A stretch of 64,000 nucleotides of DNA from Hylemonella gracilis ATCC 19624 (lineage in GTDB: Bacteria > Pseudomonadota > Gammaproteobacteria > Burkholderiales > Burkholderiaceae_C), in contig NZ_AEGR01000109.1 of assembly GCF_000211835.1 (NCBI RefSeq), positions 62,001 through 126,000 on the forward strand, in the 5' to 3' direction. Positions within the stretch are counted from its first letter, which is position 1, and every line of letters begins with the position of its first letter. Made by a program: the position numbers and the translations under genes. The notes beneath the pieces are model-generated. The model was given only the letters and a program-made list of their open reading frames with translations. It was not told the DNA's origin and searched no databases. Of this stretch, positions 54,077 through 64,000 are shown piece after piece.

Positions 54077-54108
54077 AAAAAGCCGCCGGAGTTTAGCCCG
54101 GCGGCTTT
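54077..54108 (-). terminator. Rho-independent terminator after katG
   Basis: An 11-pair perfect stem (AAAGCCGCCGG with CCGGCGGCTTT) and an eight-base loop, followed on the minus strand by T bases. It lies about 30 bases past the katG stop and before the Bug-protein gene. Confidence 0.9.
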
Positions 54109-54138
54109 CGGCTCACGGTCACGCCCGAAGGCGCTGGC

Positions 54139-56361
<2,223 letters not shown>

Positions 56362-56510
56362 TCAATAGGCCTGCGCCAGGGCAGCCAGGGTTTCCATCCA
56401 GGACTGCCGATCGATGAAAGACAGCGACATGAGAGGCTCCTTGGTGTTGACGAGCGCTCAGTCTAAAAGTCATCTATTGCAGAAGCCATTTGATTGAGTT
56501 TATCTATCAA

Positions 56511-56539
56511 ATAGGCGGCATCTATCCATGGATGGATAG
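56511..56539. promoter_or_regulatory. Possible OxyR/LysR-type site upstream of katG
   Basis: ATAG-N7-CTAT (56511-56525), half of the four-part OxyR consensus, directly abuts CTATCC-N6-GGATAG (56522-56539), a T-N11-A type palindrome. They lie about 220 bases before katG and just past the end of the AEC transporter gene. The full four-part OxyR spacing is not met. Confidence 0.4.
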
Positions 56540-56559
56540 TCATAGGTAATAACCCGGTC

Positions 56560-57534
56560 TCAGCGCAGCAGGCTGACCGCCCCCGAGAAACTCAGGAAGG
56601 CCACGGCCGTGGACACCAGGATGATGCGGGCGATGCGTCCGTTGTCGGCGCCAAACCGCTCGGCGAGCAAAGACACATTGCTGGCGCTGGGCAGGGCCGC
56701 GGCCAGCACCATGACGGTGAGCGAGAAATCCGACAGCGGCGCGCCCAGGCGCATGGCGGCCAGCCCCACCACCAGCATCAACACCGGGTGCAGCAGCAGC
56801 TTGAATGCCGCGACCGGGACGAAGTCACGCAAGGGAATAGGCGGGTGCTTGCTCTCGGTGCTGAGGATTTGCGAACGCGCCAGCACCGCGCCAATGGTGA
56901 ACAAGGCCACGGGCGAGGCCGCGTCGGCCAGCAGGCCCACGGTCTGGTGCACGGGGCCAGGCAGTTTGAACTGGAGGTAGGACGCCCACCCGCCAAGCAG
57001 GATGGCCCAGGGCATGGGGTTGGTCAGCATGCCCTTGAGCGCGCTCTTCAGCGCCACGGCCATGCCATGCTTGTCCGCGCCGTCCAGGCGCGACAGCGCG
57101 ATGCACAGCGAGGTGGTGATCACCATGTCCACCAGCATGCCCACGATCACCGGAGCCGCGGCCTGCGCGCCCAGCAAGGCCACCAGCAGGGGCACGCCCA
57201 TGAAGCCGGAGTTCGGAAACGCCGCCACCAGGGCGCCGAAGGCAGCGTCGTTCCAGCGGATGCGCCGGCTCAGGGTCACCGCGACCGTGAAGCCCACCAT
57301 GATCAAGGCGCACAGCAGCCAGATCAAGAACACGGAATAGTCCAGCAACTGCGCGATGGGCGTGCTGGCGCCAAAGCGGTACAGCATGCAGGGCAGCGCG
57401 AAGAACAGCACGAAACCATTGAGCCCCGGTATCGCCTCCAGCGGCAACAAGCGACGGCGGGCGGCGAGGTAGCCGCAGAGCACGAGGGCGAAGAAGGGGA
57501 AGGTGACCGAGAAAATCTGGAGCAGGTTCTGCAT
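56560..57534 (-). CDS. AEC-family transporter (auxin efflux carrier type)
   Basis: A 324-residue inner-membrane protein with about ten hydrophobic helices. The F-P-N-S-G-F-M-G-V-P-L segment near residue 113 and the C-terminal half repeat (A-A-A-L-P-S-A-S-N-V) are typical of AEC carriers such as MdcF-type malonate or organic-acid transporters. The substrate is unknown. It ends before the katG regulatory region. Confidence 0.85.
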   Translation of the reverse strand: MQNLLQIFSVTFPFFALVLCGYLAARRRLLPLEAIPGLNGFVLFFALPCMLYRFGASTPIAQLLDYSVFLIWLLCALIMVGFTVAVTLSRRIRWNDAAFGALVAAFPNSGFMGVPLLVALLGAQAAAPVIVGMLVDMVITTSLCIALSRLDGADKHGMAVALKSALKGMLTNPMPWAILLGGWASYLQFKLPGPVHQTVGLLADAASPVALFTIGAVLARSQILSTESKHPPIPLRDFVPVAAFKLLLHPVLMLVVGLAAMRLGAPLSDFSLTVMVLAAALPSASNVSLLAERFGADNGRIARIILVSTAVAFLSFSGAVSLLR

Positions 57535-57621
57535 GGCCCTCATTGTGCAAGGCCGCATGCAACAGAATGTGCGCGGGTATCATCGCTCGCCCTGCCACTC
57601 CGTGTTCCGTTCGCCATCCGC

Positions 57622-59766
57622 ATGTCCGCTGGTCTCAACCTCGCCCAACAAGACGCCGTCAACCACCTGCATGGGCCCTGCCTGGTGCTGGCGGGTGCGG
57701 GGTCGGGCAAGACCCGGGTCATCACGCACAAGATCGGGCGGCTGATCCAGGCCGGACTGGAGCCGCAGCGCATCACGGCCATCACCTTCACCAACAAGGC
57801 CGCCGCCGAAATGCGCGAGCGGACCAAGGGGCTGATCGGCCGGGACGCGAAGAAGGTGCGCATCTGCACCTTCCACGCCCTGGGTGTGCACCTGCTGCGC
57901 GGCGACGGCGAGGCGCTGGGCTTGAAGGCCAACTTCTCCATCATGGACAGCGACGATGTGACCAGCATCCTGAAGGATGCGGGCGGGAGCACCGACGCGG
58001 CCACCGCAAGGCAATGGCAGTGGACCATCAGCAAGTGGAAGAACGCCGGCCTGACGGCAGCGCAAGCCGAGGCCCAGGCGGCGGGCGACAACGAGCGCAT
58101 CACCGCCAAGATCATGGCGCGCTACGAGGAGCGCTTGACGGCCTACCAGAGCGTGGACTTCGACGATCTGATCGGCCTGCCGCTCAAGCTGCTGCGCGAA
58201 CACCCGGAGGTGCGCGCCAAGTGGCAACAGATGATGGGTCACATCCTGGTCGACGAGTACCAGGACACCAACGCCACGCAGTACGAGCTGCTCAAGCTGC
58301 TGACCTCCGACGACCCACAACGCGCGCACTTCACGGCGGTGGGCGACGACGACCAGTCGATCTACGGCTGGCGCGGCGCCACGCTGGACAACCTGAAGAA
58401 GCTGCCCATCGATTTCCCCAACCTGCGCATCATCAAGCTGGAGCAGAACTACCGCTCGACCAGCGCCATCCTGCAGGCCGCGAACAATGTGATCGGCCCC
58501 AACCCCAAACTCTTCCCCAAGACCTTGTGGAGCGAGCTGGGCGAGGGCGAACCCGTGCGCGTTGTGGACGCGGACAACGAGGAGCACGAGGCCGAGCGCA
58601 TGGTGGCGCGCATCCAGAGCCTGCGCGAGAACTCGCAGCACAAGGAGTTCAAGGACTTCGCCGTGCTCTACCGCGCCAACCACCAGTCCCGCATTCTTGA
58701 GCAGGCGCTGCGCAAGGCCAACATCCCCTACAAGGTGTCGGGTGGCATCAGCTTCTTCGACCGCGCCGAGATCCGTGACCTCTGCGCCTGGCTGCGCCTG
58801 TGGGTCAACAACGACGACGACCCGGCCTTCCTGCGCGCCATCACCACGCCCAAGCGTGGCATTGGTCACCAGACGCTGCAGGCCCTGGGCACCTTCTCCG
58901 GCAAGTACAAGGTCAGCCTATTCGAAGCGCTGTTCTCCAGCTCGCTGCCCTCGGTGCTGAACAGCCGAGCGGTGGACAGCCTGCACGAGTTCGGCCGTTA
59001 CGTGAACGACCTCGAGTACCGTGCGCGCCACACCGAGGGCAAGGAAGCCGCGCTGGCCTTCCTGCTGGAGTGGCTCAAGGACATCGGCTACGAAAAATTC
59101 CTCTACGACAGCGAGGAGCACGAGAAGGCCGCGCAGTCGCGCTGGACCAATGTGCTCGATTTCTGCGACTGGATGGCGGGGCGCTGCGGCGGCGAGATCG
59201 AGGACGAGAACGGCGCCAACTTCGGCAACAACTTCGCCAGCGAGAAGAAAAGCCTGCTGGACGTGGCGCAGACCGTGTCGCTGATCTCCACGCTGTCCGA
59301 ACGCCAGCAGGACCAGAACCTGGTGACCCTGTCCACCTTGCACGCCGCCAAGGGCTTGGAGTGGCCGCACGTCATGCTGATCGGTGTGTGCGAGGGGCTG
59401 CTGCCCTTCAAGCTGGACGATGGCGCGGACTCGGCCGGCGGCTCGCAGCGCGAGCACGAAGCCAGCGATGCGGTCATGGGGGCCGCGATCGCCGAACGCC
59501 TGCAGGAAGAGCGTCGTCTGATGTACGTGGGCATCACCCGCGCCCAGCGCACCCTGGCCGTGAGCTGGCCCAAGCGTCGCAAGAAGGGGCGCGAGATGAT
59601 CGCCGCCCAACCCAGCCGCTTCATCGCCGAGATGGCCCTGAGCCAGGCCACGGTGAAAGAAGACCCGCGCGAGAAACTGCGCGCGCTGCGCGCCGAGTTC
59701 GCCAAGAAAGCGGAAGCCACGGCGGCCGCCGCGGCCAGCCAGCAGGCCAGCGGGAGCCCGGTGTGA
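57622..59766 (+). CDS. rep: ATP-dependent DNA helicase Rep (UvrD family)
   Basis: A 714-residue SF1A helicase that clears proteins and restarts replication. Walker A (G-A-G-S-G-K-T-R), V-D-E-Y-Q-D-T-N, G-D-D-D-Q-S-I-Y-G-W-R-G-A, E-Q-N-Y-R-S-T, L-H-A-A-K-G-L-E and Y-V-G-I-T-R-A are all present. The H-Q-S-R-I and Y-K-V-S-G-G-I-S-F-F-D-R segments are more like Rep than UvrD. The start M-S-A-G-L-N-L was chosen because the open frame upstream overlaps the AEC gene antisense. Its stop overlaps the pldA start. Confidence 0.93.
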   Translation: MSAGLNLAQQDAVNHLHGPCLVLAGAGSGKTRVITHKIGRLIQAGLEPQRITAITFTNKAAAEMRERTKGLIGRDAKKVRICTFHALGVHLLRGDGEALGLKANFSIMDSDDVTSILKDAGGSTDAATARQWQWTISKWKNAGLTAAQAEAQAAGDNERITAKIMARYEERLTAYQSVDFDDLIGLPLKLLREHPEVRAKWQQMMGHILVDEYQDTNATQYELLKLLTSDDPQRAHFTAVGDDDQSIYGWRGATLDNLKKLPIDFPNLRIIKLEQNYRSTSAILQAANNVIGPNPKLFPKTLWSELGEGEPVRVVDADNEEHEAERMVARIQSLRENSQHKEFKDFAVLYRANHQSRILEQALRKANIPYKVSGGISFFDRAEIRDLCAWLRLWVNNDDDPAFLRAITTPKRGIGHQTLQALGTFSGKYKVSLFEALFSSSLPSVLNSRAVDSLHEFGRYVNDLEYRARHTEGKEAALAFLLEWLKDIGYEKFLYDSEEHEKAAQSRWTNVLDFCDWMAGRCGGEIEDENGANFGNNFASEKKSLLDVAQTVSLISTLSERQQDQNLVTLSTLHAAKGLEWPHVMLIGVCEGLLPFKLDDGADSAGGSQREHEASDAVMGAAIAERLQEERRLMYVGITRAQRTLAVSWPKRRKKGREMIAAQPSRFIAEMALSQATVKEDPREKLRALRAEFAKKAEATAAAAASQQASGSPV

Positions 59767-60860
59767 GCCACCTGCTCGCCCGAGCAGGCGCCTGGCTGCT
59801 GCTCGGCACGGCGGGCCTCCTGGCGGATGCCCAGGCGCAGACCACGCTGCCTGTCCCCGAACGATCCCCCGAGTCCCAAGCACCCAACGCAGCGGGTGCC
59901 GAGCCCACCACCGAGGCCACCACGGCCAGCCTTGAGGCCCCTCCCGCGCCGCCACCCGGCGCCACGCGGAACTGCCGTGGCAACTTGTCCTCCTTCGCCC
60001 GCTATTGGGAGCTGGACTCCGACACGGACTGCGGCAACTACAACATCCGCGGCTACAAGCCCATCAGCCTGTCTTGGGTCCACGGCAGTCGCGTGAACAA
60101 CGCGCCCCAATCGGACAATGACACCCGGGACGTCGCTGCCGCCAACGCCCAGGATTACGAAAACAACGAAATGCGCATCCAGCTCTCGGTGCGCAGCAAA
60201 CTCGCCACGGGGCTGCTCTTTTGGGAAGCCGGCGGACCGCGCGATTCACTCTGGTTTGCCTACACCCAGCAGAGTTATTGGCAGCTCTTCAATTCGGAGC
60301 TGTCCCGGCCCTTCCGCACGACGGACCACGAGCCTGAGCTGATTTACATCGCCCCCACGCCGCTGACCCTGCCCTGGGGTTGGCAATGGATCTACACCGG
60401 CTTGGCCCTCAACCACCAGTCCAACGGCCAGACCTTGCCCCTGTCGCGCAGCTGGAACCGCGCCATCCTGATGACCGGACTGGAGAAGAAAGATCAGTTT
60501 TCAGTGGGTCTGCGTGTGTGGGAGCGCCTCGGCGATGGCGATGGCGAGAGCAGCACCGACATCAACGCCCAAGACGACAACCCTGGCATTGAAGAGACCT
60601 ACGGACGTGCCGAGGTCATGGCCGCCTGGCATCTGAATCGGGGACACAATCTCGTCCTCACCCTGCGTCATAACCTGCGCCCGGATTCGGAACGCAATGG
60701 CCTGACGTCCTGGCGCATGGAGTGGCTGCGCCCCCTGGACAGCCAAGCCCCGGGCCTGCGCCTGCACCTGCAGCTTTTCAGCGGTTATGGCGATTCGCTG
60801 ATCGATTACAACTACCGCCGCACCGTGCTCAGCATCGGCCTGAGCTTGGTGGATTTCTGA
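59763..60860 (+). CDS. pldA: Outer-membrane phospholipase A
   Basis: A 365-residue outer-membrane beta-barrel lipase that degrades phospholipids in the outer leaflet. The catalytic block N-H-Q-S-N-G-Q...S-R-S-W-N-R matches the His-Ser-Asn site of OMPLA. It starts at a GTG overlapping the rep stop (GTGA), with a signal peptide (L-L-L-G-T-A-G-L-L-A-D-A-Q-A) and an Ala/Pro/Thr-rich spacer of about 50 residues before the barrel. Confidence 0.9.
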   Translation: MSHLLARAGAWLLLGTAGLLADAQAQTTLPVPERSPESQAPNAAGAEPTTEATTASLEAPPAPPPGATRNCRGNLSSFARYWELDSDTDCGNYNIRGYKPISLSWVHGSRVNNAPQSDNDTRDVAAANAQDYENNEMRIQLSVRSKLATGLLFWEAGGPRDSLWFAYTQQSYWQLFNSELSRPFRTTDHEPELIYIAPTPLTLPWGWQWIYTGLALNHQSNGQTLPLSRSWNRAILMTGLEKKDQFSVGLRVWERLGDGDGESSTDINAQDDNPGIEETYGRAEVMAAWHLNRGHNLVLTLRHNLRPDSERNGLTSWRMEWLRPLDSQAPGLRLHLQLFSGYGDSLIDYNYRRTVLSIGLSLVDF

Positions 60861-60889
60861 GCCGAAGCCCTCTCAAGCACTTTTTCATC

Positions 60890-61156
60890 ATGACCGACCT
60901 CATCGGCTACCTCGCCGCTGGCCTGACCACCCTGAGCTTTCTGCCCCAAGCCTTGCACACCTTCCGCACACGCGACGTCAGTGGCATCTCGCTCGGCATG
61001 TACGCGCTGTTCACCACCGGCGTCGCGCTGTGGGTGGCCTATGGCGCCCTCATGGCTTCGGGTCCGCTGCTGGCGGCCAACATCGTCACCTTGTCGCTGG
61101 CGCTGGCGATTTTGGTGATGAAGCTGCGCTACGGCCGCGCCCCTCGCAAGGACTGA
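60890..61156 (+). CDS. SemiSWEET-family sugar transporter
   Basis: An 88-residue protein with three transmembrane helices, half of an eukaryotic SWEET, working as a dimer. The PQ-loop motif F-L-P-Q-A-L and the T-R-D-V-S-G-I-S-L loop are typical. It lies 29 bases past pldA and is convergent with tsaC. Confidence 0.88.
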   Translation: MTDLIGYLAAGLTTLSFLPQALHTFRTRDVSGISLGMYALFTTGVALWVAYGALMASGPLLAANIVTLSLALAILVMKLRYGRAPRKD

Positions 61157-61184
61157 GCCCGCCGGTGCGCAAGCCGTCGCCAGT

Positions 61185-62240
61185 TCAGGCGGCGGCGCGG
61201 CTCAAGCGGTCCATCACGCCTTCCCAGGCCGGCGCGTCGGGGGGGGTCTCGACCCAGATCTCACGCACGCCAGCCTCGTCCAAGGCACGCAGGGCGGCGA
61301 ACAGCTCGTGCGCCGCGACAGCCGCCTCGACCGGCATGGGGCGATGCACGACGCCGGCAGGCAGTTGTAGAGACGTGCGCGCGTAGACAGCGACTGGAGG
61401 AGCCTGGACCTCGTCCGCAAGGCGGGCCGCGCCCGCGTCGCTGTGCCGCGCGGCCAGCGCGGATTGCAAGGCGACCGCGTCCAGGAGACGAACCTTGGCG
61501 CGTGGCGCGTAATGCGATTCGAGCATGCCCGAGGCTCGGGGCGCGGCCTGAGCCGTGCGGGCCTGGACCTCGTCCGCGCTGCGCAAGCGCATGTCGGTGC
61601 CCGCGGCCAGCAGCACCTCGTCGATCCGCACGCGGGTGATCTGCCCGGGCCTCAGCAACACCGGCGCGCCTCGCGTGCAGTCGACGATGGTGGATTCGAT
61701 GCCCACCTCGCAGGGGCCCCCATCCAGGATGAGCAAACCTTCGCCCAACTCAGCCTGCACATGCGCCGCCGTCGTGGGGCTGACGCGACCGAACAGATTG
61801 GCGCTGGGCGCGGCCAGACCCAGCACGCCCAGGGAACGCGCGGCTTGCAACACGGCCTGGGCGACCGGGTGCGCGGGGCAGCGCAGGCCGATGGAGTGCT
61901 GCCCACCCGCGGCGGCGGCGGCCACGCCCGCGCGGCGCGGCAGGATGAGGGTGAGCGGGCCAGGCCAGAAGGCCTCCATCAGTGCGCGCGCGAAAGCCGG
62001 GACCTCGGCGGCAAAGTGCGCGAGACCCTCACGCGCGCCGGATTCATCGGCGAGGTGCACGATGAGCGGGTGGCCCGCTGGACGGCCCTTGGCCGCGTAG
62101 ATCTTCGCCACCGCCTCGTCACTGCCCGCATCGGCTGCCAGGCCATAGACAGTCTCGGTCGGCAGGCCCAGCAACTCGCCCGCGCGCAGGGCCTGGGCCG
62201 CGCGCTGGACGGCAGACGGGTCGCGGCCGTCGAGGATCAT
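61185..62240 (-). CDS. tsaC: L-threonylcarbamoyladenylate synthase, Sua5 type
   Basis: A 351-residue protein with an N-terminal YrdC domain (about 10-205; L-P-T-E-T-V-Y-G-L, K-G-R-P-A-G-H-P-L, S-T-I-V-D) and a C-terminal Sua5 domain. It makes the threonylcarbamoyl-AMP used with TsaB/D/E for t6A. It starts two bases after the purK stop, making it the third gene of purE-purK-tsaC. A run of eight G bases occurs near its 3' end. Confidence 0.92.
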   Translation of the reverse strand: MILDGRDPSAVQRAAQALRAGELLGLPTETVYGLAADAGSDEAVAKIYAAKGRPAGHPLIVHLADESGAREGLAHFAAEVPAFARALMEAFWPGPLTLILPRRAGVAAAAAGGQHSIGLRCPAHPVAQAVLQAARSLGVLGLAAPSANLFGRVSPTTAAHVQAELGEGLLILDGGPCEVGIESTIVDCTRGAPVLLRPGQITRVRIDEVLLAAGTDMRLRSADEVQARTAQAAPRASGMLESHYAPRAKVRLLDAVALQSALAARHSDAGAARLADEVQAPPVAVYARTSLQLPAGVVHRPMPVEAAVAAHELFAALRALDEAGVREIWVETPPDAPAWEGVMDRLSRAAA

Positions 62241-62242
62241 GC

Positions 62243-63406
62243 TCAGAACGGGGCGATGCCCAGCAGGGCCGCGGCGGCCAAGGCCGTTTGGCGCACCTCG
62301 GCCACGCTGGGGCCGGTCAGAGTGAGGTGGCCCATCTTGCGCCCAGGCTTGGCCTCGTGCTTGCCGTACAGGTGCAAGTGGGCGCCGGGCAAGGCCAGTA
62401 CGCGGTCCCAGGCGGGCGACTCACCGTGCTGGCCCCACAGATCGCCCAGCAGATTGAGCATGATGCTGGGGCTGTGCAGGCGCGGCTGCGTGAGCGGCAA
62501 GCCCGCGAGGGTGCGCACCTGCAGATCGAATTGCGACTGGTCGCAGGCGTCGATGCTGTAGTGCCCGCTGTTGTGCGGACGGGGCGCCATTTCATTGACC
62601 ACCAGGCTACCGTCGGCCAGCACGAAGAACTCGACGCAGAGCACGCCGACATAGCCCAGGCCTTCGGCGATGGATTTCGTCGCGGACACCGCCTGCCGCG
62701 CCAGGGCCGGTTCGATGTTGCCCTCGTGCACCTCGGTCACAGCCAGGATGCCCGCGCGGTGCAGGTTGCGCTGCACGGGGAAGTTGACCATGGTCCCGTC
62801 GGCGCCGCGCGCCACGATCACGGACACCTCGGCCACCAGCGGCAGCATCTTTTCCAGCACGCAGGACACGCGCTTCAAACCGTCCCAGGCGGCGGCGAGT
62901 TCGGCCTTCGTCGTGACGCGCACCTGCCCTTTGCCGTCGTAGCCGAGGCGCGCGGTCTTCAGGATGCCGGGCAACAGATCATTCGTGACCGCCGCAAGCT
63001 GACCCGGCGTTTCAATCACGGCATTCGGCGCCACCGGCACGCCGCAGCGCGTGAAATGCGCCTTCTCTTGCGCGCGGTCCTGCGCGATGGCCACGGCATC
63101 CGCGCCGGGCGCCACGGGCTTTAGCGCGGCGAGTTGACGCAAGGCCTGGGCCGGCACGTTCTCGAATTCGGTGGTGATGGCCGCGCTCAAGCGCGCCAGT
63201 TCGGCCAGTCCTTGAGGATCTTCGTAGCCGGTCTGGAGGTGGTGGTGGCTCACCCGCCCTGCGGGGCTGGTCGGGTCCGGGTCCAGCACCGCGGTGAAAT
63301 AGCCCATCTGCTGCGCGGCGTGGACGAACATGCGGCCGAGCTGGCCGCCGCCCATGACGCCCAGGGTGGCACCCGGAAGGATGGTTTTCATCTCGCGCGT
63401 GCCCAT
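62243..63406 (-). CDS. purK: N5-carboxyaminoimidazole ribonucleotide synthase
   Basis: An ATP-grasp enzyme of about 387 residues that carboxylates AIR in purine synthesis. L-G-V-M-G-G-G-Q-L-G-R-M at the N terminus, T-A-R-L-G-Y-D-G-K-G-Q and the metal-binding V-N-E-M-A-P-R-P-H-N-S-G-H are diagnostic. The Met at 63406 overlaps the purE stop by one base (TGATG); the Met at 63391 (M-K-T-I-L-P-G) is an equally good start. Confidence 0.94.
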   Translation of the reverse strand: MGTREMKTILPGATLGVMGGGQLGRMFVHAAQQMGYFTAVLDPDPTSPAGRVSHHHLQTGYEDPQGLAELARLSAAITTEFENVPAQALRQLAALKPVAPGADAVAIAQDRAQEKAHFTRCGVPVAPNAVIETPGQLAAVTNDLLPGILKTARLGYDGKGQVRVTTKAELAAAWDGLKRVSCVLEKMLPLVAEVSVIVARGADGTMVNFPVQRNLHRAGILAVTEVHEGNIEPALARQAVSATKSIAEGLGYVGVLCVEFFVLADGSLVVNEMAPRPHNSGHYSIDACDQSQFDLQVRTLAGLPLTQPRLHSPSIMLNLLGDLWGQHGESPAWDRVLALPGAHLHLYGKHEAKPGRKMGHLTLTGPSVAEVRQTALAAAALLGIAPF

Positions 63407-63897
63407 CAAAGAGCGGGCGGCAGCGTCATCGCCCGCGCATGCGCGGTCTGCTCGGCGCGGTAGGCGTTCAGCTTCTGGCGCAGGGCGGCGTCTTCGTTGG
63501 CCAGCATGGCCACGGCGAACAAGGCCGCGTTGGCCGCGCCCGCCGCGCCGATGGCGAAGGTGGCGACGGGAATGCCCTTGGGCATCTGCACGATGCTGTG
63601 CAGCGAGTCCACGCCAGACAGGGCTTTGCTCTGCACCGGCACGCCCAGCACGGGCACCACGGTCTTGGCCGCCAGCATGCCGGGCAGGTGTGCCGCGCCG
63701 CCCGCGCCGGCGATGATGGCCTTCAGGCCGCGTTCGGTGGCGGCTTCGGCGTAGGCGAACATGTCGTCCGGCATGCGGTGCGCGGAGACGACCTTGGCTT
63801 CGTGCGGGATGCCAAAGTGTTGGAGAATCTGGACTGCCTGTTGCATGGTGTCCCAGTCGGAGCTGGAGCCCATGACCACGCCGATGAGTGTTTTCAT
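63406..63897 (-). CDS. purE: N5-carboxyaminoimidazole ribonucleotide mutase
   Basis: A 163-residue class I PurE that shifts the carboxylate to give [13 protein letters not shown] at the N terminus, S-A-H-R-M-P and [13 protein letters not shown] are all conserved. It is coupled to purK and divergent from the thioredoxin-like gene, with about 29 bases between. Confidence 0.96.
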   Translation of the reverse strand: MKTLIGVVMGSSSDWDTMQQAVQILQHFGIPHEAKVVSAHRMPDDMFAYAEAATERGLKAIIAGAGGAAHLPGMLAAKTVVPVLGVPVQSKALSGVDSLHSIVQMPKGIPVATFAIGAAGAANAALFAVAMLANEDAALRQKLNAYRAEQTAHARAMTLPPAL

Positions 63898-63926
63898 AAG
63901 CCCCGATTATCCCCTGCCGTCTTTCC

Positions 63927-64000
63927 ATGCTCGACATCACCGCCGACAACTTCGAGACCGAGGTCATCCTCGCTTCTCAGACCACGCCCGTGCTGCTGGA
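63927..64000 (+). CDS. Thioredoxin-like protein (3' end missing)
   Basis: Only the first 24 codons are in the window: M-L-D-I-T-A-D-N-F-E-T-E-V, then T-P-V-L-L. This matches the N terminus of thioredoxin-domain proteins, especially the YbbN/CnoX co-chaperone type of Burkholderiales. The CxxC region is outside the window. Confidence 0.6.
   Translation, partial: MLDITADNFETEVILASQTTPVLL

Noticed and set aside
56788-57621. N-terminal extension of the rep frame
   Set aside because: Antisense to the AEC transporter; the helicase family begins at M-S-A-G-L-N-L.

Overview
This is a GC-rich (roughly two-thirds G+C) chromosomal window that looks like a betaproteobacterium of the order Burkholderiales, most likely Comamonadaceae. 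The inference rests on Bug-type (TctC) periplasmic binding proteins, FlhDC-controlled flagellar genes together with FlhF, the yraN/SIS/dolP/rsmI neighbourhood and the hemE-priA pairing. No phage, insertion sequence, CRISPR array, rRNA or tRNA was seen. About 61 protein genes fill almost all of the DNA; two (the first and the last) are cut by the window ends.

Positions 1-15.5 kb hold metabolic and housekeeping genes: a thioesterase fragment; a LysR / Bug-protein / aspartoacylase-like cluster; pyrF; a vanillate demethylase oxygenase under a MarR regulator; a uracil-DNA glycosylase with rimI and tsaB; a PBP4-type peptidase; a secreted nuclease; yggS; pilT; and an E. coli yraN-diaA-dolP/rsmI-like locus that lacks lpoA.

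Positions 15.7-41 kb are a flagellar and chemotaxis superlocus. Leftward run flhD-flhC-motA-motB-cheY-cheZ, a terminator, then flhB-flhA-flhF-flhG-like-fliA. Also leftward are flgA, flgM and flgN. Rightward run flgB-C-D-E, a strong terminator, then flgF-G-H-I-J-K-L. Several control sites can be read directly: an FlhDC-type palindrome between flgA and flgB, a near-perfect sigma-28 promoter before flgM, and closely matched promoter blocks in front of flgB and flgF. Together they outline the cascade FlhDC -> structural genes and FliA -> late genes, with FlgM as anti-sigma factor. The cheA/W/R/D/B block that often lies between motB and cheY in relatives is absent.

Positions 41-64 kb follow with a degenerate EAL/HDOD protein, a histidine phosphatase, a cfa-creatininase-PilZ operon, a DsbD/redoxin pair, hemE, an AT-rich intergenic island with two DnaA boxes, priA, another Bug protein, katG, an AEC transporter, a rep-pldA pair, a SemiSWEET transporter, purE-purK-tsaC, and the start of a thioredoxin-like gene.

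I did not find a clearly new multi-gene system. The most interesting items are the twin flgB/flgF promoters, the FlhG-like protein without a Walker A motif, and the hemE-priA island.
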